From Chloroflexota bacterium (GTDB taxonomy: Bacteria; Chloroflexota; Anaerolineae; Aggregatilineales; Phototrophicaceae): a stretch of DNA of 64,000 nucleotides. This document shows positions 1 to 8,297 of the stretch, piece after piece (within the stretch, counting starts at the first letter, position 1; each line of letters opens with the position of its first letter). The notes under the pieces are model-generated. The model was not told the DNA's origin and did no database searches. It saw nothing but the letters and a program-made list of their open reading frames with translations. Both the position numbers and the translations under genes were made by a program. The stretch covers positions 1 to 64,000 of the forward strand of contig JAPPMO010000089.1 in assembly GCA_028873975.1 (NCBI GenBank), given 5' to 3'.

Positions 1-40
1 CAAGCCTGAAACATAAGATGAGCTATGTTCCGTTGCTTTT

Positions 41-135
41 CTCGGTGTTCTCGGTACCCTCGGTGGTTAATAATCAGTCCAATTTCGTACCATGTCAGTC
101 GCCACATTTTGATGCGATTGCCCTGATACACTACC
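41..135. repeat. Right half of a dispersed non-coding element
   Basis: This stretch carries the right-hand module of a repeat seen many times in the window: a CTCGGTG..CTCGG..CGGTGGTTAA block (41-70), then TTTTGATGCGATTGCCCT, then GATACACTACC. The last part gives the outermost form of the terminal inverted repeat, which reads GGTAGTGTATCAGGGCAATC on the other strand. The left half lies outside the window or is lost. No gene is seen in 1-273 apart from this repeat and the promoter that follows it. Confidence 0.7.
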
Positions 136-140
136 GCGCT

Positions 141-169
141 TTGGCAGGCAAAATCAAATGTGGTATGCT
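141..169 (+). promoter_or_regulatory. Candidate sigma70 promoter of the chaperonin-like operon
   Basis: TTGGCA (141-146, 5/6 to consensus) and TATGCT (164-169, 4/6) are separated by exactly 17 bp. They lie about 105 bp upstream of the chosen ATG at 274. Found by eye only. Confidence 0.45.
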
Positions 170-273
170 TACCAGCGTTCGCTTGCCGACAGGCATTCCG
201 CGAAAGCCGAAGCGCGTTGCTCGCGCGTCTGAGGAAGCGAGCGACTTGGCCAACCGGAATCCACGCGGAATCC

Positions 274-1881
274 ATGCCCATTCCAAAAGTCATCCACCAG
301 CCACGGACGCAAGAAGCGATTCGCCGCGGACTAGCCGTCTTGGGCGATGCCATTCGTCCGACGCTGGGTCCCTTGCCGCGACGCTTGATCGCGCAAAACC
401 AAGCGAAGTTCGAGTTGCTGGATGACGCCGGCATCATCGCCAGGCGTATTATCGCGCTGGAAGACAGAGAAGATGACGTCGGCGCCATGCTCCTGCGACA
501 GGTATTGTGGCAGGTGCGCCAGCAAGTCGGCGACGGCGCGGCCACAACCGCCGTTCTTTACGAGAGCATCTACAACGAGGGTCTCCGCTTCATCGCCGCC
601 GGCGCCGACGCTATGCGGCTGCGAGCAGCCTTGCGCGAACTCCTGCCGCAGTTGACCGATTCCCTGCTTTCCCAGGCGCGCGTCCTGACCGAGGTCAAAG
701 ACCTCGAGGCGATCGCTTTTTCCGTCTGTTACGACGAAGAAATGGCGGCTGTGCTGGGCGAGGTGATCGACACGGTCGGTCAATACGGACAAGTCGATAT
801 CCGCGCCGGTCATGGACGGGGCATTGAACACAACTATGTCGATGGCGCCTATTGGAAGGGCGGCGTCCAATCCAAAGAGATGCTCCGCGGTACGGCGCGG
901 CTGGTTGCCGAGATGGAGGACGCCGCGATTCTTGTCACGGACATGGAGATTGAAGAAGCGCGTGAATTGGTTCCGCTGATGCAATTGGCGCTGCGCAGCA
1001 AAATCAGCAAGCTGCTGTTGATCGTCAAATCAATATCGGAAACGGGCATATCGGTCCTGCTCGATGACCGTTTGCGCGGCAAGATTCAGACGGTCGCGGT
1101 CAAGATTGATAGCTATCTGCCAGACGAATTGCTCCAGGCTTGCCGGGATATCGCCCTGTTGACCGGCGGCAGAGCAATCCTAGAGACCGCCGGCCAATCC
1201 CTGGAGGATGTCTCTGACGAAGACTTCGGCCATGCCCGCTGGGTTTGGGCGGACGACAAGAACTTCGGCTTCGCCAGCGGCGGGGGCGATCCGATCCGGA
1301 TTCGGCGCCAGGTGCGAATGCTGCGGCAAGCTCACGCCGTGGCGGAAGAGGACGATGATCGCGAGCGCCTGCTCAACCGCCTGGGAAAACTGAACGGAGG
1401 CTTAGCCACAGTGCAAGTCGGCGGAATCGCTGATGATGAAATCAAAGGGCGCAAGGAACTGGCGGAACGCACCATCCGCGCCTTGCGGCTCGCGCTCGCG
1501 GGCGGCGTGATTCCAGGCGGCGGCGTCTCGCTATTGAACTGCGGGCGCGGCTTGCGGGCTGCGGCTGGCGGCCAAGACAGCCCCGAAGCGCGTGCGGCGC
1601 GGCAGATCATGGCGGCGGCGCTGGAGGCGCCCATACGTTCCTTGCTCGGTAACGGCGGCTACGACGCAGGGGAGATCCTCGCGCAACTGGGATCATACGA
1701 CTGCGGATTTGGCTTCGACCTTATGAAAGGCGAATTCGTCGATATGGCGGAGGCTGGCGTTTTTGATGTGGCGGGCGTACAGGTGGAAGCGCTTCAACGC
1801 GCCGTCACAAGCGCCGCGCTGGCCTTGACAATCGATGTGCTGGTCTTGCATCGAGATCCGGAAACGATGACGGAGCCCTAG
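274..1881 (+). CDS. Divergent GroEL-like (Cpn60 family) chaperonin
   Basis: A 535-residue protein collinear with group I chaperonins (E. coli GroEL has 548). The nucleotide-binding motif VGDGAATTAVL is at residues 85-95, with D87 at the position of GroEL D87. D51 matches GroEL D52, and the equatorial GGVIPGGG motif is at 410-417. The GroEL Asp398 position, needed for ATP hydrolysis, appears to be Arg399 (ELAERTIRALRLAL aligned on KARVEDALHATRAAV). There is no GroES gene next to it, so this is probably a paralogue of the housekeeping GroEL. The frame stays open upstream to 160, but only the ATG at 274 begins the family-like N-terminus. It is followed after 1 nt by the BNR-repeat gene. The family call is secure; the function is inferred. 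Confidence 0.85.
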   Translation: MPIPKVIHQPRTQEAIRRGLAVLGDAIRPTLGPLPRRLIAQNQAKFELLDDAGIIARRIIALEDREDDVGAMLLRQVLWQVRQQVGDGAATTAVLYESIYNEGLRFIAAGADAMRLRAALRELLPQLTDSLLSQARVLTEVKDLEAIAFSVCYDEEMAAVLGEVIDTVGQYGQVDIRAGHGRGIEHNYVDGAYWKGGVQSKEMLRGTARLVAEMEDAAILVTDMEIEEARELVPLMQLALRSKISKLLLIVKSISETGISVLLDDRLRGKIQTVAVKIDSYLPDELLQACRDIALLTGGRAILETAGQSLEDVSDEDFGHARWVWADDKNFGFASGGGDPIRIRRQVRMLRQAHAVAEEDDDRERLLNRLGKLNGGLATVQVGGIADDEIKGRKELAERTIRALRLALAGGVIPGGGVSLLNCGRGLRAAAGGQDSPEARAARQIMAAALEAPIRSLLGNGGYDAGEILAQLGSYDCGFGFDLMKGEFVDMAEAGVFDVAGVQVEALQRAVTSAALALTIDVLVLHRDPETMTEP

Positions 1882-1882
1882 C

Positions 1883-2782
1883 ATGAGCGAAGCGCGCGAG
1901 CCCGCGATCCTGGACCGGATCTATACAATAGCCGAAGTTGACGGCGCTTGTTTTCTCGCGCGCCAGAGCGGTTTGTATCGCCTCGCCTCTTCGAATGGCG
2001 CGGCGCGCAATCTTTATCAAGGCTGGCAGCCCGAGGGTGAAATTGTGACGCTTGACATCGCGATGTCACCGCGTTTCCCCCAAGATGGCTTGATATTGGC
2101 CGGCCTCAACGGAGGCGTCGCCCGCAGCGAAGACGGCGGCGCAACCTGGGCGGCGCTGGCGATGCGCAGTCCCGCGCCGCTTGTCACTTGCCTGGCGCTT
2201 TCGCCCGCTTTTGCCAGTGACCGGCGCGTACTGGCGGGCAGCTACGAGGACGGCATCTTTCTCTCCGACGATGCCGGGCAGGGCTGGGCCGCTTTCAATT
2301 TTGGCTTGTTTGATCACAAGATCTTTTGTCTGGCGCTTTCGCCGGACTACCCCGTCGATGGCGTGGTCATGGCGGGTACGAGCAGCGGACTTTACCGCAG
2401 TGTCAACGGCGGAAGGCTCTGGCAAGATCTGACCATGCCCGCCGGGGATGAAGCGGTGCTTAGCCTGGCTTTCTCACCCGAGTATGCCGACGATCGAACC
2501 ATCCTGGCCGGTACCGAGTCGCAGGGATTGCTGCGCTCGCTTGATGACGGCTTGACCTGGGAGCCCTTTTTCAAGCGCCAAGGCGCGGTCAATGCAATAG
2601 TATGCCTGCCAACCGTGGCCAGGCTGGCGATTCAAGTGGATGACGCTGTATTGACCTATGAGACCGGCGATAGCAGTTGGCGGCAGGTAGCGGCGGACGC
2701 GCATGTCGTGGCAAAAAGCGAAGACGGCAGCGCCTTGCTGCTGGGCATGGCGGATGGCAGTGTGCAACGAGTAGCAATGTAA
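1883..2782 (+). CDS. BNR/Asp-box repeat beta-propeller protein
   Basis: A 299-residue protein built of repeats ending in Asp-box-like turns: SEDGGATW, SDDAGQGW, SVNGGRLW and SLDDGLTW. Each is preceded by a conserved 'LALSPxF/YxxD..vlAG' strand pattern. This is the architecture of Ycf48-like or sortilin/Vps10-type propellers. No signal peptide or membrane segment is seen, so it is probably cytoplasmic. Its ATG lies 1 nt after the chaperonin stop, with GGAG just upstream inside the previous gene, so the two are very likely co-translated. That suggests an accessory or scaffold role for the chaperonin. No catalytic residues could be assigned and the client is unknown. Confidence 0.7.
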   Translation: MSEAREPAILDRIYTIAEVDGACFLARQSGLYRLASSNGAARNLYQGWQPEGEIVTLDIAMSPRFPQDGLILAGLNGGVARSEDGGATWAALAMRSPAPLVTCLALSPAFASDRRVLAGSYEDGIFLSDDAGQGWAAFNFGLFDHKIFCLALSPDYPVDGVVMAGTSSGLYRSVNGGRLWQDLTMPAGDEAVLSLAFSPEYADDRTILAGTESQGLLRSLDDGLTWEPFFKRQGAVNAIVCLPTVARLAIQVDDAVLTYETGDSSWRQVAADAHVVAKSEDGSALLLGMADGSVQRVAM

Positions 2783-2849
2783 GACTTGAGGTTTTCCGCT
2801 GCTTCGCAACTGGAAACAGCGACTTGTTCGTGAGCTGAGGAATAAGAAA

Positions 2850-4244
2850 ATGGCATTTGCACCCACAATAGAATCGGTTCGTATGCATGAAGTCCCAGAC
2901 TGGTATATGAGCGCCAAGCTGGGCATTTTTGTTCACTGGGGCTTGTATTCGGTCCCGGCTTGGGCGCCGCATGGCGGCGATATCGGCGAGGTCTTCGAGA
3001 GCGGCGACATGAGCGGCTGGTTCCGCAACAACTCCTACGCCGAGTGGTACTTGAACACGCTCAAATTCGCTGACAGCCCCACGCGGGAATATCACAACAA
3101 GCATTACGGCAGCGGCTTTTCCTACGACGACTTTGCCGCCGGTTTCAACTCGGCGCTGAAGCGCTGGAAACCGGAGGAAATGGCGGGGCTCTTCAGCGAG
3201 GCCAATGCCCGCTATGTCGTCTTGACCTCGAAGCATCACGATGGCTTCACCTTGTGGCCCAGCGAGTATCCCTGCCCGCGCAAGCCGGCTTACCAGACGC
3301 AGCGCGATGTCGTCGGCGGGTTGACCGACGCCGTGCGGGAGCGCGGGATGCGTATGGGGATCTACTATTCCGGCGGCTTGGACTGGGCTTTCAACGAAGC
3401 GCGCATCGAGCAGGTGCAAGATGTTTGGGGCACGATCGTGCAAAGTCCCGAGTTCGTCGAATACTCCGTCAATCATTGGAAGGAATTGATCGACCGCTAC
3501 CAGCCGGCGATCATGTGGAACGACATCGGTTACCCAAAAGCCGCCGATCTCGGCGAGCTTTTCGCCTACTACTACAACAGCGTGCCCGAAGGGCTGATCA
3601 ACGATAGATTCACGCAGGCCCGCGATCAGGTTCCGAGAGCCGGCGAGCCTTTGACGCCGCCGCGCGGACCGCACTACGACTACATCACGCCCGAATATGC
3701 CACCTTCGACGATATTCAGGACCAGAAGTGGGAATGCTGCCGCGGGATTGGGCACTCCTTCGGCTACAACCGCGACGAAGGCGACGAGCGGCTGCTGGCT
3801 GAAGACGAACTGATCCACATGTTCGTCGATATCGTCAGCAAAAATGGCAATCTGCTGCTCAATGTGGGACCAAGAGCCGATGGCAGCATCCCGGAAAACC
3901 AGGCGGGACGTCTGCGCGCTCTGGGTGGCTGGCTGGACCGCAATGGCGAAGCGATCTTCGATACGCGTCCCTGGCGCCGCGCCAATGGCAAGACCAGTCA
4001 AGGACTGGATCTCCGCTTCACAGCGACTGACAAAGCGACCTATGTGACGCTGCTTGGCAGTCCCGGCGAAAGCGAAATCGTCATTGAAGGGCTGGAAGCG
4101 CCACCTGGAGCGGCCGTTCAACTGCTGGGCAATGACGCCGCCTTGACCTGGCGCCAAAGCGACGCCGATATGGCGATCCAACTGCCGCAGAACCTGCCGG
4201 GGGCGCCTGCCCATTCCTTGAAGATATCAGGCATAGGCGCGTAA
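2850..4244 (+). CDS. Alpha-L-fucosidase, GH29 (first of four)
   Basis: A 464-residue GH29 enzyme that hydrolyses terminal alpha-L-fucose with retention. Visible landmarks are the FVHWGLYS substrate-pocket motif near residue 28, SKHHDGF at 127-133 and the presumed nucleophile D225 in the strand-end motif MWNDIGYP. This is close to the position of D224 in Thermotoga maritima fucosidase. A C-terminal beta-sandwich follows from about residue 370. There is no signal peptide, so a cytoplasmic location is inferred. The start is preceded by GAGGAATAAGAAA, a good ribosome site. It opens a tight gene series (next start 2 nt after its stop) of transporters and hydrolases. Confidence 0.92.
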   Translation: MAFAPTIESVRMHEVPDWYMSAKLGIFVHWGLYSVPAWAPHGGDIGEVFESGDMSGWFRNNSYAEWYLNTLKFADSPTREYHNKHYGSGFSYDDFAAGFNSALKRWKPEEMAGLFSEANARYVVLTSKHHDGFTLWPSEYPCPRKPAYQTQRDVVGGLTDAVRERGMRMGIYYSGGLDWAFNEARIEQVQDVWGTIVQSPEFVEYSVNHWKELIDRYQPAIMWNDIGYPKAADLGELFAYYYNSVPEGLINDRFTQARDQVPRAGEPLTPPRGPHYDYITPEYATFDDIQDQKWECCRGIGHSFGYNRDEGDERLLAEDELIHMFVDIVSKNGNLLLNVGPRADGSIPENQAGRLRALGGWLDRNGEAIFDTRPWRRANGKTSQGLDLRFTATDKATYVTLLGSPGESEIVIEGLEAPPGAAVQLLGNDAALTWRQSDADMAIQLPQNLPGAPAHSLKISGIGA

Positions 4245-4245
4245 C

Positions 4246-5532
4246 ATGGCAAGCAATATCGACAATTTTGTCGCCAGAAATTTCCGTTGGAATTTTTCGG
4301 TCAACCTGCTCGACATCACCTTTATCACTCTGGCTTTCAGCGTGATCTCGCGCGAGACGATCACGCCCTTGCTGGTCAGCAACTTGACCGATTCCAAGAT
4401 CGCCATCGGCTTGGTCCCGGCGATTTTCAGCATCTCATTTTATTTGCCGCAGTTGTTCGCGGCCAATCACGCCGAACGGCTGAAGCGCAAGCTGCCATTT
4501 GTCATGTTGATTGGCGGTGTCCTCGAGCGCGTGCCCTATCTCTTTGCGGGCTTTGCGATTCTGCTCTTCGCCAAGAGCGCGCCCCTGCTCGCCCTGCTCT
4601 GCCTGTATTTGGTGATCGGCTTGGGGGCATTCGGCGCGGGCGTAGCCACGCCAGCCTGGTTCAGCATGATAGGCAAGGTCTTGCCGGTCAATCGGCGCGG
4701 CATATTCTTCGGCCTCAGTTCGGGCTTGGGCACGCTGATGGGCATCATCGGCGCTTATTTCGTCGGCGTCATTTTGGATGATTTCGGCTATCCGCAAAAC
4801 TTCGCCACCCTGTTTTTGATCGCCGCCGCCTTCATGGGCATCTCCTGGATCGGCTTGGCGCTGAACCGCGAGCCGGAAAGCCCGGTGGTCAAAAAGCAGA
4901 TTTCCCAGCGCCGCTATTTCAAGCAATTGCCCGGCATCCTGCGCGAGAACCATAACTATCGCCGCTTTCTACTCAGCTATTGCATCAACCGGCTGAGCTT
5001 GATGGGCACCAGCTTCTTCATCGTATACGGCAATGACAACTTCAGCTTGAGCGGTGCCGATGTGGCTTTGCTGACAGCAGTCCTGATCGGCAGCGAGGCT
5101 GTCATGCAATTGGCTTTGGGCTGGCTGGGCGACCGCCGCGGGCACAAACTCAATTTAATGATTTCCGGCTTCGCTATCGCGCTGGCGGCTCTGGTGGCCA
5201 TCACCGCCAGCGATCTCTTCAGCTTGATACCGGCTTTTATCCTGCTGGGCGCCGCGCTGGCCAGCGATCGTATATCACACTTGAACATCGTGCTGGAATT
5301 TGCCGTGCCAGAAGATCAACCGACCTTCATCGGCTTGACCAATACGCTCTTGGCCCCCGTCACTTTTTTTGCGCCCATCCTGGGCGGCTGGGTGGCGACG
5401 AGTTTCGACTACAACAGCCTGTTCGCCTTGACGCTGCTTTGCGGCGTCACCGGTGGAGCGCTGCTGGCGCTTTGGGTCAAGGAACCGCGCCATATCCCGC
5501 CGAAACCCATGCCAGGTCCAAAGGCAACATAG
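4246..5532 (+). CDS. MFS transporter (first of tandem pair)
   Basis: A 428-residue polytopic membrane protein with about 12 hydrophobic segments. It has an MFS-type cytoplasmic loop motif (GWLGDRRGHK, about residue 290, between later helices) and NRRGIFFGL after helix 4. It is plainly paralogous to the next gene along its whole length, with shared blocks such as PAIFSxSFxLPQLFxANHAE and FVGPxxGGW-like C-terminal segments. It lies between GH29 fucosidases, so its likely cargo is a fucose-containing oligosaccharide or fucose itself; this rests on context only. The start is 2 nt past the preceding stop. Confidence 0.85.
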   Translation: MASNIDNFVARNFRWNFSVNLLDITFITLAFSVISRETITPLLVSNLTDSKIAIGLVPAIFSISFYLPQLFAANHAERLKRKLPFVMLIGGVLERVPYLFAGFAILLFAKSAPLLALLCLYLVIGLGAFGAGVATPAWFSMIGKVLPVNRRGIFFGLSSGLGTLMGIIGAYFVGVILDDFGYPQNFATLFLIAAAFMGISWIGLALNREPESPVVKKQISQRRYFKQLPGILRENHNYRRFLLSYCINRLSLMGTSFFIVYGNDNFSLSGADVALLTAVLIGSEAVMQLALGWLGDRRGHKLNLMISGFAIALAALVAITASDLFSLIPAFILLGAALASDRISHLNIVLEFAVPEDQPTFIGLTNTLLAPVTFFAPILGGWVATSFDYNSLFALTLLCGVTGGALLALWVKEPRHIPPKPMPGPKAT

Positions 5533-5535
5533 GTC

Positions 5536-6822
5536 GTGGCCGACAGATCGGAAGATGCCCTGGCAGCCCATGCGGGCGACCCCGTCGAGGAAAACCTCAA
5601 CTGGAATTTCACCGTCAATGTGCTGGACAACATGTTCTATGCCCTGGCCATCAGCCTGGTTTCCAAGGAAACCATTATGCCGCTTCTGGTCAGCCGCCTC
5701 AGCGATTCGCCGCTGGCTGTCGGTCTGATTCCGGCCATTTTCAGTTTGTCCTTCCTGTTGCCGCAGCTTTTCGTCGCCAACCACGCCGAGGGCTTAAAGA
5801 GGAAACTTCCCTTCGTCATCATCTTAAGCGGCTTGCTGCAGCGCTTGCCTTATCCCTTGATCGGCTTGGCGCTGCTGCTCTTCGCTGTCGAGGCGCCCGG
5901 GCTGGCATTGGCGCTGTTCTTCATCGGGATTGCGACAGCGGCATTCGGCGGGGGCGTTGTCACGCCGGCCTGGTTCACCATGATCGGCAAGGTCGTGCCC
6001 ACGCGGCGGCGCGGCATTTTCTTCGGCTTGGCGGACGGCGGCGGCATGTTTATGGGGATCATCGGCGCCTATTTCGTCGGCTTGATACTGGACCAGGTCG
6101 CATACCCGGGCAATTTCTCGCTGCTTTTTATGATCGCGGGCCTCGTGCTGGCGATTTCCTGGGTCTGGCTGGCGCTAACCCGCGAACCGGCCAGCGACGA
6201 AGTCAAGCCGGCGATCCCCTTGCGCCATTATTTCAAGAGACTGCCGAGCGTGCTGCGGCGTCATAAAAATTATCGCCGTTTCCTCATCGCCTATGCGCTG
6301 GTTCACCTGAGCATGATGGCGGTGAGCTTTTACATCGTATTCGCCGATAGCGCCTTCAACTTGGGCGGCGCGGATGTCGGATTGTTGAATGCGGTTTTCA
6401 TCGGTACGCAAGCCGTGATGCGCCTGGTTTTTGGCTGGCTGGGCGATCGCTGGGGACACAAACGAAATCTGGCGCTATCGGCCGCGGGCTTGGCGCTGGC
6501 GGCGTTTTTCGCTTTAGTCTCGGAAAATGTCATCGGGCTGCTGCCCGCCTTCGTCTGCCTGGCTTGCGCCATCGCCGCCGATGGCGTGTCTCATTTCAAT
6601 ATCGTCCTGGAATTCGCCTCACCGGCCGAGCAACCGACTTTTATCGGGCTGACCAACACCCTGATCGCGCCCGTCACATTTGTGGGTCCAGTTATGGGTG
6701 GATGGATCGCCGCGACCTTTGATATCGAGGCGCTCTTTGTCATATCGCTAATCTGCGGTATTGTCGGCGCGGCTTTGCTCAGATGGTGGGTTCACGAGCC
6801 AAGAACCGCGCAAGCGCCATAA
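5536..6822 (+). CDS. MFS transporter (second of tandem pair)
   Basis: A 428-residue MFS protein, the same length as the upstream paralogue and collinear with it. It starts at GTG 5536, three bases after the upstream stop codon ends. Conserved MFS segments include RRRGIFFGLADGGG and GWLGDRWGHKRN. The N-terminus carries an extra acidic stretch before the first helix. Retaining two tandem copies suggests either divergent cargo (for example, oligosaccharide import versus monosaccharide exchange) or a recent duplication; the sequence alone does not decide. It is the third gene in the fucosidase series and precedes another GH29 gene by 20 bp. Confidence 0.84.
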   Translation: MADRSEDALAAHAGDPVEENLNWNFTVNVLDNMFYALAISLVSKETIMPLLVSRLSDSPLAVGLIPAIFSLSFLLPQLFVANHAEGLKRKLPFVIILSGLLQRLPYPLIGLALLLFAVEAPGLALALFFIGIATAAFGGGVVTPAWFTMIGKVVPTRRRGIFFGLADGGGMFMGIIGAYFVGLILDQVAYPGNFSLLFMIAGLVLAISWVWLALTREPASDEVKPAIPLRHYFKRLPSVLRRHKNYRRFLIAYALVHLSMMAVSFYIVFADSAFNLGGADVGLLNAVFIGTQAVMRLVFGWLGDRWGHKRNLALSAAGLALAAFFALVSENVIGLLPAFVCLACAIAADGVSHFNIVLEFASPAEQPTFIGLTNTLIAPVTFVGPVMGGWIAATFDIEALFVISLICGIVGAALLRWWVHEPRTAQAP

Positions 6823-6842
6823 AACGACGGACAGGAGGCAGC

Positions 6843-8297
6843 ATGAGCGAGATTTATCAAGCGAGTTGGGATTCGCTGACACAGCACAGCGTCCCGGATT
6901 GGTTCAGCGATGGCAAGTTCGGCTTGTACGCGCATTGGGGGCTTTACGCTGTGCCGGGCTTCGGCAACGAATGGTACGGCAAATGGATGTACGATCCCTC
7001 GCACGAGATTCATCGCCAGCACGTGCGACGCTTCGGTTCGCCGGCGCAATTCGGCTACAAAGATTTCATCCCGAATTTTACCGCCGAAGATTATGACCCC
7101 GACGAATGGGCGGAACTCTTCGTTGCCAGCGGCGCCGGCTATGCCGGTTTTTCCCTGGCGCATCACGACGGATTCGGCTTATGGGACAGCGATGTCTATC
7201 GCTGGAATGTCGGGAAAATGGGTCCCAAGCGCGATCTCTACGGCGAACTGGCGACCGCGCTGCGGGGGCGCGGCTTGCGCTTGGTGGCGCCCTTCCATAT
7301 CGTGCGCGGCTTCAACTGGTTCCTGGCCGGCTGGAACCAATGGGACCAGACCTATGACGCGGAGGCAATCGAGCGCGGCATGGCGGAAGGCTGGGATCTC
7401 TTCGATCCGGAATACGCCGATTTCTACTGGGTGCGGCAAACCAGCCAATTCGCCGATTTCTTCGAGAGTTGGCAGCGCAAAGTGCGCGAAGTCATCGACA
7501 AATATCAGCCGGACTTGATGTGGTTCGACGGCGGCAAATTCCGCGAGGACGGCATCGAATCAACCGCGCTGGAAATCCTGGCGCATTATCTCAACCAAAG
7601 CCGGCGCTGGAACAAAGAAGTCCTGGTGCTCAATAAGCTGCCGGTCAGCATGCAAACTAATTTCCATCCCGATTTCGGCGTGATCAACTTCGAAAAAGGC
7701 CGAGATCGCCCAGCGGTCTATCAGCGGCCCTGGAACGACGACATGCGCATCGGCGATCAGTCCTGGGGCTGGGTGGAAAACCAGAGATACGCCGACGGGC
7801 ATACGCTGCTGAGCAAACTGATCGACTGCACAGCCCGCGGCGGCACCATGATGCTATCGCTCTCGCCCAAAGCCGATGGCAGCATTCCCCAGGGTCAACG
7901 GGCGCCGCTGCTGGCAATGGGCGCCTGGCTACAACTGAATGGCGAAGCGATCTACAGCACCATGCCTTGGACGACGCCTGCCGAAGGCGACATGGAAAAA
8001 TTATTTGAATACCGCAACAATCACAGATTCTGGACCTATGACAAGTGCAACGCCGACGACCGGCGCTACACCCAATCCAAAGACGGAAAAACCGTATATG
8101 CGATGACTTTGGGCATACCGCGGCGATCCGTCACATTTGAAGCGCTGAACGACGAGGTGGCGATCGACTCCGTGTCGCTGTTGGAATCCGATCAACCGGT
8201 CGCTTGGACGCAATCGGCGGAAGGGCTGACAATTGACGCCTCAAGCAGCGAATTCATGACGGATCTGGCGGCGGCCTGGAAGGTGAGTTTAAGTTGA
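6843..8297 (+). CDS. Alpha-L-fucosidase, GH29 (second)
   Basis: A 484-residue GH29-family enzyme. The ATG at 6843 follows an AGGAGGC ribosome site; an in-frame ATG at 6783 lies inside the transporter gene and was not chosen. Motifs: LYAHWGLYAVP at 28-38, LAHHDGFGLW at 105-114 and presumed nucleophile D229 in MWFDGG. The C-terminal domain is larger than in the first fucosidase. The tunnel-side sequence (PFHIVRGFNWF, ENQRYADGHT) differs clearly from the other three, so its linkage or aglycone preference probably differs. No signal peptide. It overlaps the next gene by 4 nt (TTGA), which indicates translational coupling. Confidence 0.88.
   Translation: MSEIYQASWDSLTQHSVPDWFSDGKFGLYAHWGLYAVPGFGNEWYGKWMYDPSHEIHRQHVRRFGSPAQFGYKDFIPNFTAEDYDPDEWAELFVASGAGYAGFSLAHHDGFGLWDSDVYRWNVGKMGPKRDLYGELATALRGRGLRLVAPFHIVRGFNWFLAGWNQWDQTYDAEAIERGMAEGWDLFDPEYADFYWVRQTSQFADFFESWQRKVREVIDKYQPDLMWFDGGKFREDGIESTALEILAHYLNQSRRWNKEVLVLNKLPVSMQTNFHPDFGVINFEKGRDRPAVYQRPWNDDMRIGDQSWGWVENQRYADGHTLLSKLIDCTARGGTMMLSLSPKADGSIPQGQRAPLLAMGAWLQLNGEAIYSTMPWTTPAEGDMEKLFEYRNNHRFWTYDKCNADDRRYTQSKDGKTVYAMTLGIPRRSVTFEALNDEVAIDSVSLLESDQPVAWTQSAEGLTIDASSSEFMTDLAAAWKVSLS

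Noticed and set aside
160..273. In-frame extension of the chaperonin-like protein upstream of 274
   Set aside because: The added 38 residues have no homologous character, run through promoter/leader sequence and lack a ribosome site; the family-like N-terminus begins at 274.
2589..4214. Long antisense open frame (541 codons) opposite the first fucosidase
   Set aside because: It is the mirror of a well-supported gene in GC-rich DNA; its translation has no family motifs. The same applies to the long frames opposite the sulfatase (9151-10767), the membrane glycosidase (33007-34419) and iolB (43346-44608).
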